DNA of 64,000 nucleotides from Ursus arctos (lineage: Eukaryota > Chordata > Mammalia > Carnivora > Ursidae). Below are positions 36,156 to 49,423 of the stretch, one piece after another. Under the pieces are notes generated by a model. That model saw only the letters and a program-made list of their open reading frames with translations. It was not told the origin of the DNA and did not search any database. Location: the NCBI RefSeq assembly GCF_023065955.2, contig NW_026622985.1, forward strand, positions 78,481,931-78,545,930, written 5' to 3'. Numbering within the stretch: position 1 is the stretch's first letter; the number at the start of each line of letters is the position of its first letter. The translations under genes were made by a program, and so were the position numbers.

Positions 36156-38771
36156 CACACACTTCCTCCAGGGGGTGGTTGCTTTTCCCAAAACTGGCAT
36201 CAGTGTGTGAAGTTTCCACTGAGGAGACAGTTGTTTCACAAAGCCACCCTCTTTGTCCCTTAGAAGAATCTACAGGTTTCCAGCTCAGGAGACCTCTTCC
36301 CCTTTCACTCCCTCCTCTTCCCATTCCCATTCCCTTTCCCTCTCCCCTCTTCCCATGAAGGCTGCTTGATTGAAGAATCACTATTTTGTGATCACAACCA
36401 CCTGGAGGGAAGAAGGAGGCTTTGGAGAAATAAAATAGACCGGGTCCCCTGTCCTCAGGTTCCAATATAGGGAGCCTCAATTCACTGTGAATGCATGGCA
36501 CAGCCTTGAAGGGAGTGACCAGCAGGCAGCACAGCCTGGAGCAGAGAAGGTGCTAGGAGAACCCCTGATACAGAGATCAGATCAGGGGGTGGGTGGGCTC
36601 ATCAGTCATGTGTCTGCATGAAGTTTGGGAGACTTTCTTACCAACTGGCTGGGCTCCCTTCTTCTCTCCCAGAAGTGTGATTTCTCACTCAGCAGTCTCA
36701 TGTCTGTAGTAGACAGCTCACCACCCCACCCCAAACTGCAGACCAGTGATGTATGTCTTAGCAGTTATCACAGGTCGTGGGGGTGTATGAGTCTCTTTCT
36801 AAACCCTTTACTATTTATGCATGAAAACGTTTGGAGAGTGGAGACATGAAGGAGGGGGCAGGCATAGCAAGCCTGAAAATACTCTGAACCCCCAGAGCTG
36901 CTGACCACACCATGGTCTCCAGGGTCTGCTAGAGGCAAGCTGTGGGCCCAGTAAGTAGACTGTTGCTCCAGGGCGAGCAGGGAGGGCAGCACCCTGGCAC
37001 TCTGGTGGGCCCATTTCAGAAATGAGGACAGCATAGCTGGTTGTGGCTTTGGAGGCCTGACAAGGCTAAGTGAGCTGCCCAGGGTGGAAGTGCCTAATGA
37101 GCCTGCTTTTCTCTTTTGCCTATTGATCATCACCTGTGGAGAACGGGTGTCCTACCGGCACATCACTGCCTCTTTCGGTGACCCTCTGGCAGATGAGCAG
37201 AATTGATCTCCCCTAGGGAAAGTTTAATTCTCATGTTTGGCTTTGCATCATCTTTAATTCTTGAAACTCAGAATGGGACCATCATCCCAGACCTATATGG
37301 AATCTGGTCAATAGGGAATAGATCCATTATACATATTCTGGGGTGTATTCAATGAGTTTATCTGGTGGCCTCAGAGCAAGTGACATAAACTCATACACAG
37401 GTTATAATCCACCCAGACGGATAGCAACATCAGGGCAGAGGAAGAGAGATCATCTCGAGTCATTGGTCCCTGTCAGTTACACTTATAAAAAAGACACTAG
37501 ACTGTCCAACCCCTATTCATCAAGCTGAGACCCCACGCCTCTGCTCACCCTGTGCTGCAGCCTGTGTCAGAGGACAGTGTCTAAAGCCCAGGCAGTCCAG
37601 ACAGCAAGTAATGCCAGAGTCACCCACCTGGTCTCTCCTTGGGCTATCCCACTGCCGTATGAAATGTATCTTCAGGAGGTGTCTGACCTCATCATCCATC
37701 CCACCCCAAATATTTATGCAAACCAAATATATTTCCTGGTGGTTAATCCTCCAAGAAGATTTGCCTATAATCTTCTCATTTTCAGTTGATTTAAAATGTG
37801 AGAAACTGCCCATGTGTTAGAAAATGCAAAAAACAATGCCATATGTTTGGGGTCCATTTAACTCAAGCTGTGATATGTATTCCACACATGGAGATTTATG
37901 CCACAATTCCTGCTTTGGGGTAATCATTAAGACTCGGAACCTTTGCAGGCTACTCACCCAGGAGGAATATTGACAGCATGAAGCTCCCACATGGAGCAAA
38001 ACTGACAGGGAAAAGTGGGAATGGGATTTGTTTCTTTTGGAAACTACGACAATATTTTTCTTGCTAAACCATCTGCAAGTGGTGGTAAGTGTATCCTATT
38101 GGTTTTGCTCAGTTGATTAAAACAATGGCTACTGGAAGCAAGATCAGACATGTGGGACTGACTTGGGCAATGAGGTTCATGACAGTAATGTGCCCCTCAC
38201 CCCCACAGCTCACACCTGTGAGTAGAAGTCATGGGAGGGATTTCCTGAAAGGATACATATGGCACAGTGTACATGAATCCCTAACCCACTTCATTTGGGT
38301 TTCCCCAGGTGCACAAGCTGAGACAAGGATTCAAGGGCAAGTAGTTTATTTAACGGGTGAAGCAAGTCCCAGTAGTCAGGTGGGGAAGTGAGCCAAAAAA
38401 GTGTGCATTATCAAGCTACTTGCCACTGTGGGCCCCTGGAGCTTAATATCAGTGGAGAGCTCTGGAAGCCAGGGTAGAACACACACCAGAGTTGCTCCAA
38501 CCCAGGGGTGAGGGAGCTATACACCCACTCCTATCAGTTGTTGGTAAGAACTGCTCACAGATGGTGTTAATTTCCGGCAATTTCAGCCTACTACCTGGGT
38601 GGCCGCCAGCCTCCGGGGGCCAGGTAAAGCCCTCAGGCAAAGAAATGCAGGTGCTGGCTGTTAGGAGGCAGGCAGTGTGTAATCGAGAAGTCTGAGAAAA
38701 TATAGCAGGTGACAGCATCTGCAACATCTGCTATTAGGAAAACCACACAACACTTACATGGATCAAGGCAA
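36156..38771. other. Upstream flank of GRM8
   Basis: No gene recognised. 38.3-38.7 kb has the look of an eroded LTR (GGATTCAAGGGCAAGTAGTTTATTT) but I cannot place it. C/T-rich run at 36300-36356. Confidence 0.4.
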
Positions 38772-38955
38772 TGTCTCTCCACATGTGGTCCTGGGACCAC
38801 CTGCCTCAGAATCACCAGGGAGCCAGGTATAAGCACAGATTCCTGGGCCCAATCCACAGCTGTCTGAATCAGACTCACTGAGATAAGGCCTGGGGATCTG
38901 TATGTTTTGCAAACATTCCAGGCGATTCTGAGGATGTTCACTACAATTTGAAATC
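38772..38955 (-). mobile_element. MER5-like remnant
   Basis: ACATGTGGTCCTGGGACCACC...CAGAATCACCAGGGAGC...GAATCAGACTCACTGAG...GGCGATTCTGAGGATG. Confidence 0.6.
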
Positions 38956-39323
38956 CACCGCTTTCAGGAAATCATTCTCCTCACAGGCAACCAGCAGGCA
39001 GCCTGTTTAAATATGTAAAAAGTTACTTGCAAAGCTTAAGGAGACAAACCTTAGAAATCAGGAGCCTGGGGAGGGGATGCCAATGCTGTCCAGATCCTTG
39101 TTCTCTCATTTACAACTCTTTTTAAACTGAGGAGGTTCCATCCAGTGTTTTCTGAGAAAGAAAAGAGGCTGAGTTTCATTCCTGATTCTGCCATTAATAA
39201 ATCATATCCTCTTGACCTTTGAACATTTCTGCACCTCAGTTTTTTACCTGTATGTGGGTATGAAAAAGACAGCCATCTGTTCAATTTCCCTATCAATAAT
39301 GTAGGGTCGTCACTGGAAAGGGG

Positions 39324-39325
<2 letters not shown>

Positions 39326-39378
<53 letters not shown>
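39326..39378. repeat. (CA)n microsatellite, about 26 units
   Basis: Pure CA run. Confidence 0.97.
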
Positions 39379-39382
<4 letters not shown>

Positions 39383-39399
39383 TTTCCCGACCTCTCCTG

Positions 39400-39745
39400 C
39401 ATCTAGGTGGGGTCACATATCTAGTTCTTGTAAAATGAATAGAAGCGATGCGTGCCACTGGAGGCTGAAAAAATTAAGAAGCAGATGCTTCCACCTCTCT
39501 CTCTTTCCCCTTCTTCCAGGTGGAGGCAGAGACTTTCATGGTCTTAGGAATGGCAGCTCAAGATGGAAGGGCCCTGGGTCCTCAAATTGCCAAGTTGAAG
39601 AATGCTGCCTGACTACCAGAAACGTCCACACTGAATTGTTAGGTGAGTGAGAAACTTTCACTCTGTTGAGTCACTGAAACTTAAGGATTCATTTGTTATA
39701 GCACTTAGTTGTTATTCTAACAAAGTGGTATTGGAGGAGGTCATT
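39400..39745 (+). mobile_element. Old LTR-like repeat (family not assigned)
   Basis: TCTAGTTCTTGTAAAATGAATAG...GATGCGTGCCACTGGAGGC...TTGAGTCACTGAAACTTAAGG...TTGTTATAGCACTTAGTTG resembles an ancient dispersed LTR end. Confidence 0.35.
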
Positions 39746-40799
39746 GAGAGTCAACAGCTGTGGACTCATGAGCTGGACCCAGGCAATCGGTGGTTCCTTA
39801 CCCTTTCTCCTGTCCTTCGAATGTACATTTTGCCTACCATTCCCATGTTAGCAGCTGTTGCAAGGACGTAGACTTGAGAGAGTAATGTGTTGTTGAGACC
39901 ATCTGGACTGGATATGTGACTGAACCCCATTAAGGCCGCTATATGAACTGTTAAGATTCTGGTGGGTGGGCGTAGAGAGCTACTGACCTTGTAGCCACCC
40001 AAGACAAGCTTCATAAGTAAGTTCCCTTGCTTGTTACACCTGCCACCTACCAATCTGGAGTGGTCTGCCTCTTTCTTAGGTCTCCTTGCTCTCTGCATTC
40101 GGGGACCAGTTTCAGATTTCACCCAGGGAACTGCCAAGATTGGGAGCCAACATGTGGACATGGTAACGCGTATCCCCACTAACCTAGACACAAGAGAGAA
40201 ATATCCCTGCCTCTCTCAGAACCACTTCAGCATGGTTACATGCCCTTCCTAGCAACACTTGTGTACTCAGAGGAATAGGGCCATGTCCAAATGCTTCCCA
40301 AGCCCCATCCTCCCTACCTCTGGCATAGCCTGGCCTGAGAGAAGGAAAAGATAGCAGCATTGCAGTGTTTGCCTCCTCCCTCACTGGGACCAAAGACATC
40401 TTCAAGCCCAGGGGACTGCTACTGATGAAAGAATTGCTTCTCACTTCCTCTTATAGGACCTCCTTCAAGCATCAAAAAAATATTCTTTTGAACTAGTTAG
40501 GGAAAGGAATCTGTATTTCCCAGCACTGAAATTTCCAGCCTATTTCTTCTCCATCCATCCTTCTCAGACCAGCACAGTCCTGTCTTTTCCTCAAAAACTT
40601 TCCCAGACTTCTAGAACACACTAACATGACCTGCACAACGTAGCTGTTGGTGGTTTATATTAATGCATTTTTTTCTCTTATAGCACCTCTATCAAGCTGG
40701 ACCGTTTTCTTGTATGGTGTCGTAGTGACTTCGTTTGGGTCCTTGCACTTATAGTAAGTAATCATGAGTTACTGAGCCATTAACCTTGCAAAGAATCAA

Positions 40800-40918
40800 G
40801 AGCAATACCACCACCACTGTGGCTGCCAACACCACCAGCTACACCACCACCGCCTCCTCCTCCATCACCCCCACCTGCACCACCTCTGCCTCCCAGTCCC
40901 CTACCACCACCCATCATG
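40800..40918. repeat. CAC/CCT-rich low-complexity tract
   Basis: CACCACCAC and CCTCCTCCT-type triplets make a pyrimidine/A-rich strand almost free of G for over 100 bases. Confidence 0.85.
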
Positions 40919-41849
40919 AACTCACCTTAGCTCCCTCCAAGGCTAAAAGGTGACACTAGAGAAAGCTTAATAGAGATCATATTTTTGAATCACTTTGTAA
41001 AAATTGCCAGATGTAACTCAATCCCTAATGTGACTTTGAGTCTTACATTCAGTTCTTTAGGTTTAAAAACTATCTAAACCTTACTCTAGTTATTCATTAA
41101 ATTTTTAATCTGAATCTCAAAAACCTGTGTTCTTATAAGAAAAACACTTAAAACAATGTTTGGCAAACAGAAAGAACATAAATGTTAGCTACTTGTTGCT
41201 ATTGTTCAAGAAACAACTTATATTACATTTCATATGACTTTGAATTTGTATTACAAATAATTTGATGTCAGAAATGTCAGAAATGAGCATTAGTTTCATG
41301 AGACTTCCACTGACAGGATGTTTTGGCTTGTTTTGCTACTTATCATCAACTGACCGGGAAGTAATAACCAAACAGAAGTATACAGATGAGCACGAACTCA
41401 ATAATGAGTCCAGATAAGCTATTTGATTCTTTCCAAGGCTAATAATCAAGTAATTCATGATTACCCACTTGGCCCAGGGAACTAAATAAAGTCATAGCCA
41501 CTACATCATAAAATAACAGTCTAGCCTGACAGATATGTAATAGTACAGAGAAAATGTACAACAATCAACAGCTCAATTATATAGGTCAAAGTAGGGTGTT
41601 CTAGGAGTTTGAGAAGGTTTTGGAAAGAGAGGACCAAGCTGGTCTAGGAAGGGTGGGTAGAGAAGAAAAGAGTATGTTTCAGAGCTTACGGGAAATACAG
41701 CTTTTACTTTCCCATAGTCCAAAAGAATCTTACTAAAATATTATTTTCTGGGCACAAAAATGTGGCTTATGGTAAGCAAATCATGAAACTCACCCAGATG
41801 TACTGAGATACCAAAGGAACCCAGCTAAAAAAAGTTAACTTACAAGACA

Positions 41850-42456
41850 GCATAGTAGGTATCTACAATTGTATAACAAACTACTACAAAACTTAGCAAC
41901 TTTAAACAGCACACATTTATTATACCACAATTTCTATTGGTCAAGAATCCAAGCCTGGCTTACATAGGTCTCCAGCTCAGGCTTCCTCACAAGGCAGCAA
42001 AGTGTTGGCTGAGACCTTGCCATCTCAAGACTTGACTGGGACAGGATCTGTTTCCAAGCTTACTCAGTGGTTGTTGGCAGGATTTAGTTCCTTGTGGGAT
42101 GTTGGACTGAGAGCTTCAGTTCCTTGCTGGCTGTTGGTCAAAGGCCGCCCCTAATACCTTACCACACAAACATCTCCATAAAGCAGTTGACAACATGGCA
42201 ACTAGTTCATCAGAGTATGCAAGTGAGAAAGAAATCAGGAGAGTGCCAGCAAGATGGAAGTAACAGTCTTCTGTAACCTAATCTTGGAAGTGACATCCCA
42301 TCACATTTGCCATTATTCTTCTATTCATTCTATTCATTATAAGTGAGTCACAAGGTGACTCAACCCCCAGTCAAAGGAAAGGGGTGATTACACAAAGGCA
42401 CAAACTCCAGGAAGCAGGAATCTTCAAGAGCTGTCTTAGAAGACTGCCTCCTACAG
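41850..42456 (-). mobile_element. MaLR/MLT1-like LTR, minus orientation (family uncertain)
   Basis: About 600 bp: ACAAACTACTACAAAACTTAGC..., AACAGCACACATTTATTAT, CAAGACTTGACTGGGACAGG, TTCCTTGCTGGCTGTTGG, GACATCCCATCACATTTGCC, GACTGCCTCCTACAG. It matches an old mammalian LTR consensus from memory. No internal retroviral genes are seen. Confidence 0.5.
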
Positions 42457-45400
42457 GAGTTGTTGCTTTGAAGATCTCATCACAGTGAGGCTTGCAGAGC
42501 CTTGAATGTGCCTGCCTATGGCTCCATCAGGCACTCAGAGCAATTATTAAGCAAGGAACAGCATCTACCATTTATAAATTTATAAACTCTGCCACTGATA
42601 ATGTTAATATATTGTTGCAATTAATGGGGAAAAATAAGTTTGTGAGGTAGAGAAACAACCGTTGGCTGGGATTACATTGCTTTTTACCAGGTTTAATTTT
42701 ATTATTTTACTTCTGGATGGTCACAAAGCATCTAATACAGGTCCTGCCTGTACCTAAGCAGTCTTATTTTCTTTTTTTCTCCTTCTCTTACTTCCTTCAC
42801 GTTTCTTCCATTTTTTGGATACTTAGTGATAACTTCATTGGAGGGAAGAAGAGTGAAAAACACGATCATATTCTGGAAGAATTATTGCACTTCTTAATCT
42901 TTTTTTTCCCATTTCAAGTTGAGAAGAGGGAGGCAGGAAAGCAAGCAGAAAAAGAATCAAAGAGGGAAGGAGAGAGAGGAGGGAAAATGAGGCCTTGGGA
43001 AAGACTCTAGCCATCTGGGGTTTTATTGCCTTAAATTAGAAGTGAGGGAGGAATTCCCAGTTCACTCTTCTGAGATAGAAAAGCAGAATCCAGGAGCATT
43101 TCCAGGGGCAAGTTCTGGGTGCAACTGTTTGAGTGGGAAAGTGACTGGTGGCAGAGGCAGGTATGCAGGCTGGTGGGAACGCCAGGGGCTGCAGATGGGG
43201 AGGGCTGCCCAACAGCAAAGGGAAACAGTGAGACCAGAGGAGTGGGGCTGGAAAGGGCAGGAGAGGGAACTGTGCCCAGAATAATAGCTGGTGAGCAGGG
43301 CCAGGTCCCCATAAGGGGATATGAAAAGTGAGAACTTAAACAAGAGATGGAGAAGGAGTAATCTTTCCCCCAAGGACATGTTAAAGGCTGCTGAGAACAG
43401 GGAGGGATATTCAGATGGGCCCATGAAAAGTCTCCATCCCTAGAGGATCCACTCATTTTTCTCTCCTTTCCTTCTCCAGCCTTCTCTACCACCACCTCCT
43501 AATTCTACCCTTTCTCTGTTCACTTTCCTTTCTTCCCATCTTTCTTTTTCTTTCAGTCCTTACTCTTTATATGACCTTATTACAAAACGTAAGGATATCT
43601 ATTGTATATACTTCCTGAATAGAATTTCCTGTTCCCTGCTCTAAGTTAAAAACCTTAACAGACGGTTATTTGTTTAAAATCCCTGTTTTAACTTCACTAT
43701 TTTTAATTTATGGAAACTTCAATAAGCTTTTTCTCCTTCTCTGACCCTTGATAGAAAAAAAAGGTTTTCATGTCCCTACATCAAACCATAATAGTTGGGT
43801 TGAATCTCTATATGTTGTGCTTGGCTATGACATAGCACACTTGTCAGTAAATTCTTCCTTGATGAAAGGGTAATTTTTTTTTAACTCTAAGTTTCCCAAT
43901 TGGACATTAGCATGACCATCAAATCTGAACTAAATTTAAAATCTTTGCATGTAACCTGTGGATTGAAAATATCTTACAATATAAAATCTTACGAGAGACT
44001 TACGTTAAACTGGTTTCAATCTATATTGCAAATATATTGTTACGTCCTAATGATTGGCAGTAAAGAGTTTTATTGGCAGCAATGGGGGAAAAAAAAAGAT
44101 GATAAGCAATAAATTGATCTCCGACTTTGAAGAAAAAAAGAAAGCCTAGCTCTCAAAAGCCTAAAATTAAGCTTTTCACCTCAATTCTGATACTATTTTA
44201 GCAACATGTGTAGGGCTCCAGCTGCTAAACTCTGAAGTGTGATCCTGTCACTGTCACCGCTTAAGGAGGATTATGTCACAGCAGTGCCTTGACTAGGAGA
44301 GCTCCCAGAGATAACTGAATGTCCCTGAATGGTGCTCTGGCCACCACAAGTGAAGAAGGACCTCACCCTTCCCCACACAGTTTGAAGCCAAAACATCCCC
44401 TCTAGTCAGGAAACATTTCAGATACACTCAGTGTCCTGCCATAAAGACATTTAGACAGTAGACTGTGCTGAAGTCCAAATTAATCGGGTGAGGATTTTGT
44501 AAACTCCCCAGGAAATAGACTAGCGTGTCTTGAGGATGGTGCTGTGCTCAACCAGCAGTATGTATAGGTGGCCATCTTACCATCTGACAAGACCAGCATT
44601 TGCCAGTGTGGCTCCTTCTGAGGAACTGTTTTCAGAAAAATACACTCTCACACATTCACTTCTGAAGCTAAAATTAAGCATATAAGGTCTAAGGTTTTCT
44701 TTTATAAAAGTACATAAGAGTTGGGGGAGGAAGTTTGCATCTCTCCAAATTTGAGTCTCCTTGAGACAACCACTCACACCTGGGCTTTGAGAAGAGACAA
44801 AGGGGTAAGAAAATAAAGAGAGGAAAGAAAGAGGGAGATAAGGCAGGAAGGGAATCCAGAGGATGCTTCAGTATGAAGGGATAGAATTAAAGTCACCCAA
44901 AACACAGGAGCATTGTTTCTAAAGTACTCAAATTTCAGCCAAACATAGAATCACCAAGATAGAAAAAGCTGCTGAGGTTATTCTTGCCTGAACCCTTCTA
45001 ACCACAGTGAGGAAACTGATGCCCAGGGCAGGGCAAGGACTTGTCCGAAGTCCCCTGGGGAGTTAGAGGAAGAGACAGGAGTAGAAGACTGGCCTGCTGA
45101 CCCTGTTCCAGTCCTTTGCACATCACCCCAGAACTTGTATAAGGAGTCTTTAGGTTTACATTTTTAGATATGTACATTTGGGATATATGTGTGTATTATA
45201 GATTTCTTTCTCTGCATTCGTAAATTGTTCCATGCAATGTTCTTTTCAAATTAAGGTAATAGGTTTTCTACTAAATCACACTCTCTTGTTTACTGGATAT
45301 TTAAATTTACCTGACCCAAAGTCTTAATCACAAGGTTATTCAAATGAAGAAGACAGATAAAGTGAATATTACAGTTTATTTACATTTCCCAAAAGCATTT

Positions 45401-46174
45401 ACTAAGCATTACTCTTGAGCACAGCATTATCCTAGCTACAGCTTCCTATAGTCAATCTATTTTCAAGACATATGAATAAAAGGCATGGAGCCTATAACAA
45501 CCTACACTCCTCCCTGAAAATAGGATTAATTCTTGGCAATGCCAACAAACTGGCAAAGACTGCCAAAGCTCATCTTCCCAAGCTAAACTGGCTTTAGTTC
45601 CCAGCTATCTTCCTCCCAGTCCCTGACATAGTCTCCCCCAGGAGCAAAATTAAGAACACTTTAACAGAAGGACAATAATGGAAACTCTAAATGCTTAATA
45701 CATGCAGTCTACTTCTTCATTAATGAGAACTATTCAAATCACTAAGCTGCATCAAACCAAATAAGCCAGGGCTGAAAGCAGCCATATGTTAATTAGGTAG
45801 AAAGAAAATATGACTTCCTAGATTTTGTCCTTAACTAGGATTAAACTACCTGGCTTCTCAAGGATGGCTCCTAAGCTGATTTATTTTGCAACTTCTTTGA
45901 CATGTTTAGGTTAGTGCCAATTTATATTAAGACAATGAGACCCTCTGCATTTCTAGAACTTGTTTCCTCCACCTGCCCTACTCCCTTTCCCAACCAAGAC
46001 CCAGACAGCTATGGCAAGGTATCGTGGAATTTCTGCAATGTCCTTCTCTCACTTCTATTCCTTGCTCTCCCTCCTTAACCAACCAACCAATCAACCAACA
46101 TACAAATAACTAACCAATCCTCTTCTCTCCTCACCAACTCCCTCAACCCTCCCACACATTCTTAAGAATGACTG
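42457..46174. other. Upstream flank of GRM8, unique sequence
   Basis: No gene or confident repeat over 3.7 kb. Purine-rich 42920-43000 and 44790-44860. AACC repeats at 46076-46100 just left of the L1. Confidence 0.45.
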
Positions 46175-46357
46175 AAATTTCTCCTCAACAAAATATTAGC
46201 AAACCAAATCCAACAATACATTTAAAAAATCATTCACCACAATCAAGTGGGAGAGCCACAGCAATCAGATAACAAAAATAAAAGACACACAAAATGGTAA
46301 GGAAGAAGTAAAACTCACTATTTGCTGATGGCATAATACTACATATAGAAAACCCTA

Positions 46358-46536
46358 GGGGCACCTGGGTGGCTCAGTTGGTTGAACATCTGCCTTCAGC
46401 TCTGGTCATGGTCTCAGGGTCCTGGGACGGAGCCTCAGGTCAGGCTCCATGCTCATTGGGGGGTCTGCTTCTTCCTCTCCCTCTGCCCCTCCTCATGCTT
46501 TCTCTCGCTCTCTCAAATAAATAAATATTTTAAAAA
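46358..46536 (+). mobile_element. CAN SINE in the L1
   Basis: Starts GGGCACCTGGGTGGCTCAG and ends in AAATAAATATTTTAAAA. It is flanked by AGAAAACCCTA at 46347-46357 and 46537-46547. Confidence 0.9.
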
Positions 46537-47051
46537 AGAAAACCCTAAAGACTCCAGCAAAAAACTACTAGAACTGATAAATGAATTCAGTAGGCTGCAG
46601 AATACAAAATCAACATATAGAAATCCATTGCATTGCTATACACTAATAACGAGGTAGCAGAAAGAGAAATTAAGAAAACATCCCATTTACAGTTGCACCA
46701 AAAATAATAAAATACCTAGGAATAAACTTACAGAAGTGAAAGACCTATACTCTGAAAACTATAAAACACTGATGAAAGAAATTGAAGACAACACAAATAA
46801 ATGGAAAGATATTCCATGCTCATGAATTGGCAGAACAAATATTGTTAAAATGTCCATACTACACAAAGCAATCTACAGATGCAATCCCCATCAAAATGCC
46901 AAAATCATTTTCACAGAACTAGAACAAATAATCCAGAAGATCCCAAAAAGCCAAAGTAATCTTGAAAAAGAAGAACAAAATTGGAGGTATCACAATCCCA
47001 GATTTCAAGACTTACTACAAAGCTGTAGTAATCAAAACACCATAGTTCTGG

Positions 47052-47246
47052 GCGCGCCTGGGTGGCACAGCGGTTAAGCGTCTGCCTTCGGCTCAGGGCG
47101 TGATACCGGTGTTCTGGGATCGAGCCCCACGTCAGGCTCCTCTGCTATGAGCCTGCTTCTTCCTCTCCCACTCGCCCTGCTTGTGTTCCCTCTCTCGCTG
47201 GCTGTCTCTATCTCTGTCAAATAAATAAATAAAATCTTAAAAAAAA
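47052..47246 (+). mobile_element. CAN SINE ('GGCACAGCGG' subfamily) in the L1
   Basis: Starts GCGCGCCTGGGTGGCACAG, a slight 5' variant. The host sequence AACACCATAGTTCTGG is duplicated on both sides (ending at 47051 and 47264). Confidence 0.9.
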
Positions 47247-47803
47247 AAAACACCATAGTTCTGGCACAAAAATGGACATGTAGATCAAGAGAACAGAACA
47301 GAGATCTCCAAAATAAAACCACAATTATATGGTCAATTAATCTTCAACAAAGCAGGAAAGAATATCCAATAGGAAAAAGACAGTCTCTTCAACAAATGGT
47401 GTTGGGAAAACTGGACAGCAGTATGCAAAAGAATGAAACTGTACCACTTTCTTATACCATACACGAGAGACATAAATGTGAGACCTGAAACTATCAAAAT
47501 CCTAGAACACAGCACAGGCAGTAATGTCTCTGACATTGGCTGTACCAACATTTTTCTAGATATGTCCCCAAGGCAAGGGAAACAAAAGCAAAAATAAACT
47601 ATTGGGACTACATCAAAATAAAAAGCTTCTGCACAGCAAAAGAAACAATCAACAAAACTAAAAGACAACCTACTGAATGAGAGAAGATATTTATAAATGA
47701 CATATCCAATCAAGAGTACCCAAAATATATAAAGAACTTATAAACTCAGCACATGCACACATGAAAATAATATAAAATAATCCAATTTAAAAATGGGCAG
47801 AAG

Positions 47804-48015
47804 GGGCGCCTGGGTGGCACAGCGGTTAAGCGTCTGCCTTCGGCTCAGGGCGTGATCCCGGCGTTATGGGATCGAGCCCCACATCAGGCTCCTCTGCTGG
47901 GAGCCTGCTTCTTCCTCTCCCAATCCCCCTGCTTGTGTTCCCTCTCTCTCTGGCTGTCTCTATCTCTGTCAAATAAATAAATAAAATCTTTAAAAAATAA
48001 AAAAAATAAAAAAAT
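47804..48015 (+). mobile_element. CAN SINE ('GGCACAGCGG' subfamily) in the L1
   Basis: Near-complete element with a (AAAAAT)n tail. Target-site duplication AAAAATGGGCAGAAG at 47789-47803 and 48016-48030. Confidence 0.92.
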
Positions 48016-48487
48016 AAAAATGGGCAGAAGACATGAATAGACATTTCTCCAAAGACATACAGATAGGCAACAGACACATGAAAAGATGCTCAACATCACT
48101 CATCATCAGGGAAATGTAAATCAAAACCACAACGAGGTATCATCTCACACCTGTCAGAATGGCTAAAATCAAAAACAAGAAACAGCAAGTCTTGGCAAGG
48201 ATATGGAGAAAAAGGAACGCTCTGCCCTGCTGAAGGGAATGCAAACTGGTAGAGCCACTGTGGAGAACTTCCCTCAAAAAGTTGAAAATAGAATTACCAT
48301 GTGATCCAGTAATTCCACTATTGGGTATTTACTCATAGAATACAAAAATACTTTGAAAAGATATATGCACCCCTATGTTTAATGCAGCATTGTTTAAAAT
48401 AGCCAAGATATGGAAGCAGCCCAAATGTCTATCTACAGATGAATGGATAAAGAAGATGTGGTATCTAATGTTATATACATAATGGAT

Positions 48488-48572
48488 GTGGTGTGTGTGT
48501 GTATATATATAGGTACATATGTGTGTATATATGTGTGTATATATGTATATATGTACATACATATATATATAA
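48488..48572. repeat. TG/TA microsatellite within the L1 3' region
   Basis: GTGTGTGTGTATATATAT and related runs lie between two GATGTGG motifs. This is a known variable position in carnivore L1 3' sequences. Confidence 0.8.
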
Positions 48573-48650
48573 AGATGTGGTGTATATGTAATAGAATATT
48601 ACTCAGCCATAAAAAAGAATGAACTCTTGCCATTTTCAAGAACATGGATG

Positions 48651-48888
48651 AACCTGTTCTTTGTTTATTTTTAAAGAATTACTTTAATTGCATTTTTAAC
48701 ATATAGGAATACGCAGTGTGTAGCAATTCTTAAATCCAATTTTCCTCTCTCTTCAGTTTCTCTCACCTCTTTGGTTCTTACTCAAATGTCTCTTTCTCAG
48801 TGAGAAGAGTAGAGTTTTTAGATTTTTCCAAGTCTCAATGTCTGACTCAATGGAAGACAGCTGGTTTTACATATCTGTTTCAGTCTTA
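48651..48888 (-). mobile_element. Unidentified 238-bp retro-insert in the L1
   Basis: The L1 text ...TTCAAGAACATGGATG is interrupted here and resumes after an exact 13-bp repeat AAGAACATGGATG (48638-48650 and 48889-48901). Read on the minus strand, the insert ends TGCAATTAAAGTAATTCTTTAAAAATAAAC, that is, a polyadenylation-like AATTAAA and an A-rich end. This fits a 5'-truncated retrocopy of some mRNA 3' end. I do not recognise the source. Confidence 0.7.
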
Positions 48889-49423
48889 AAGAACATGGAT
48901 GGATCTAGAGAGTATAATGCTAAGTGAAATAAGTCAGTCAGAAAAAGACAAATACCATATGATTTCATGCATATGTGGAATTTAAGAAACAAAGCAGAGA
49001 AAGAAAAAAGGCAAACCAAGAAACAGACTCTTAACTATAGAGAACACACTGATGATTACGTGGGAGGATGTGTAACACAGGTGAAGGGGATTAAAAGTAC
49101 ATTTATCATGATGAGCACTGAGTAATATGTGGAATTGCTGAATCATTATATTGTACCCCTGAAACTCATCTAACACTGTATGTTAACTATACTGGAATTA
49201 AAATAAATAAATTTATGTATTATTCATCTATTTTAATTAATTTTCTTAATGACTAAAATTCCATCATCCATTTTGTTCATTAGATTGTTTCAAGGGGAGT
49301 CCCTCTTTTTATGTCTTGGGTGCTCAAGTACCCTTACATTCTCTATTTTAATCTACTCTCTATTTTAACCCTTACACTGAAATTGAAATGACTAACAGCA
49401 CTTAAAAATGTACATCTCTCAGG

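Larger units (their letters stand above)
46175..49218 (+). mobile_element. 5'-truncated, internally deleted L1 with four later insertions
   Basis: LINE-1 in plus orientation. ORF2-derived sequence starts near 46175 (CTCCTCAACAAAATATTAGC). It jumps after CACCACAATCAAGTGGGAG (about 46253) to AGCCACAGCAATCAG, so a few hundred bases of the reverse-transcriptase region are gone. The C-terminal ORF2 part follows, then a long 3' region, ending with the typical ...ATTGTACCCCTGAAACTCATC... block and an A-rich tail near 49218. Three CAN SINEs and one unidentified 238-bp sequence interrupt it. Not mobile. Confidence 0.9.

Noticed and set aside
46850..47077. Plus-strand ORF (SILHKAIYRCNP...)
   Set aside because: A degraded piece of L1 ORF2, not a host gene.
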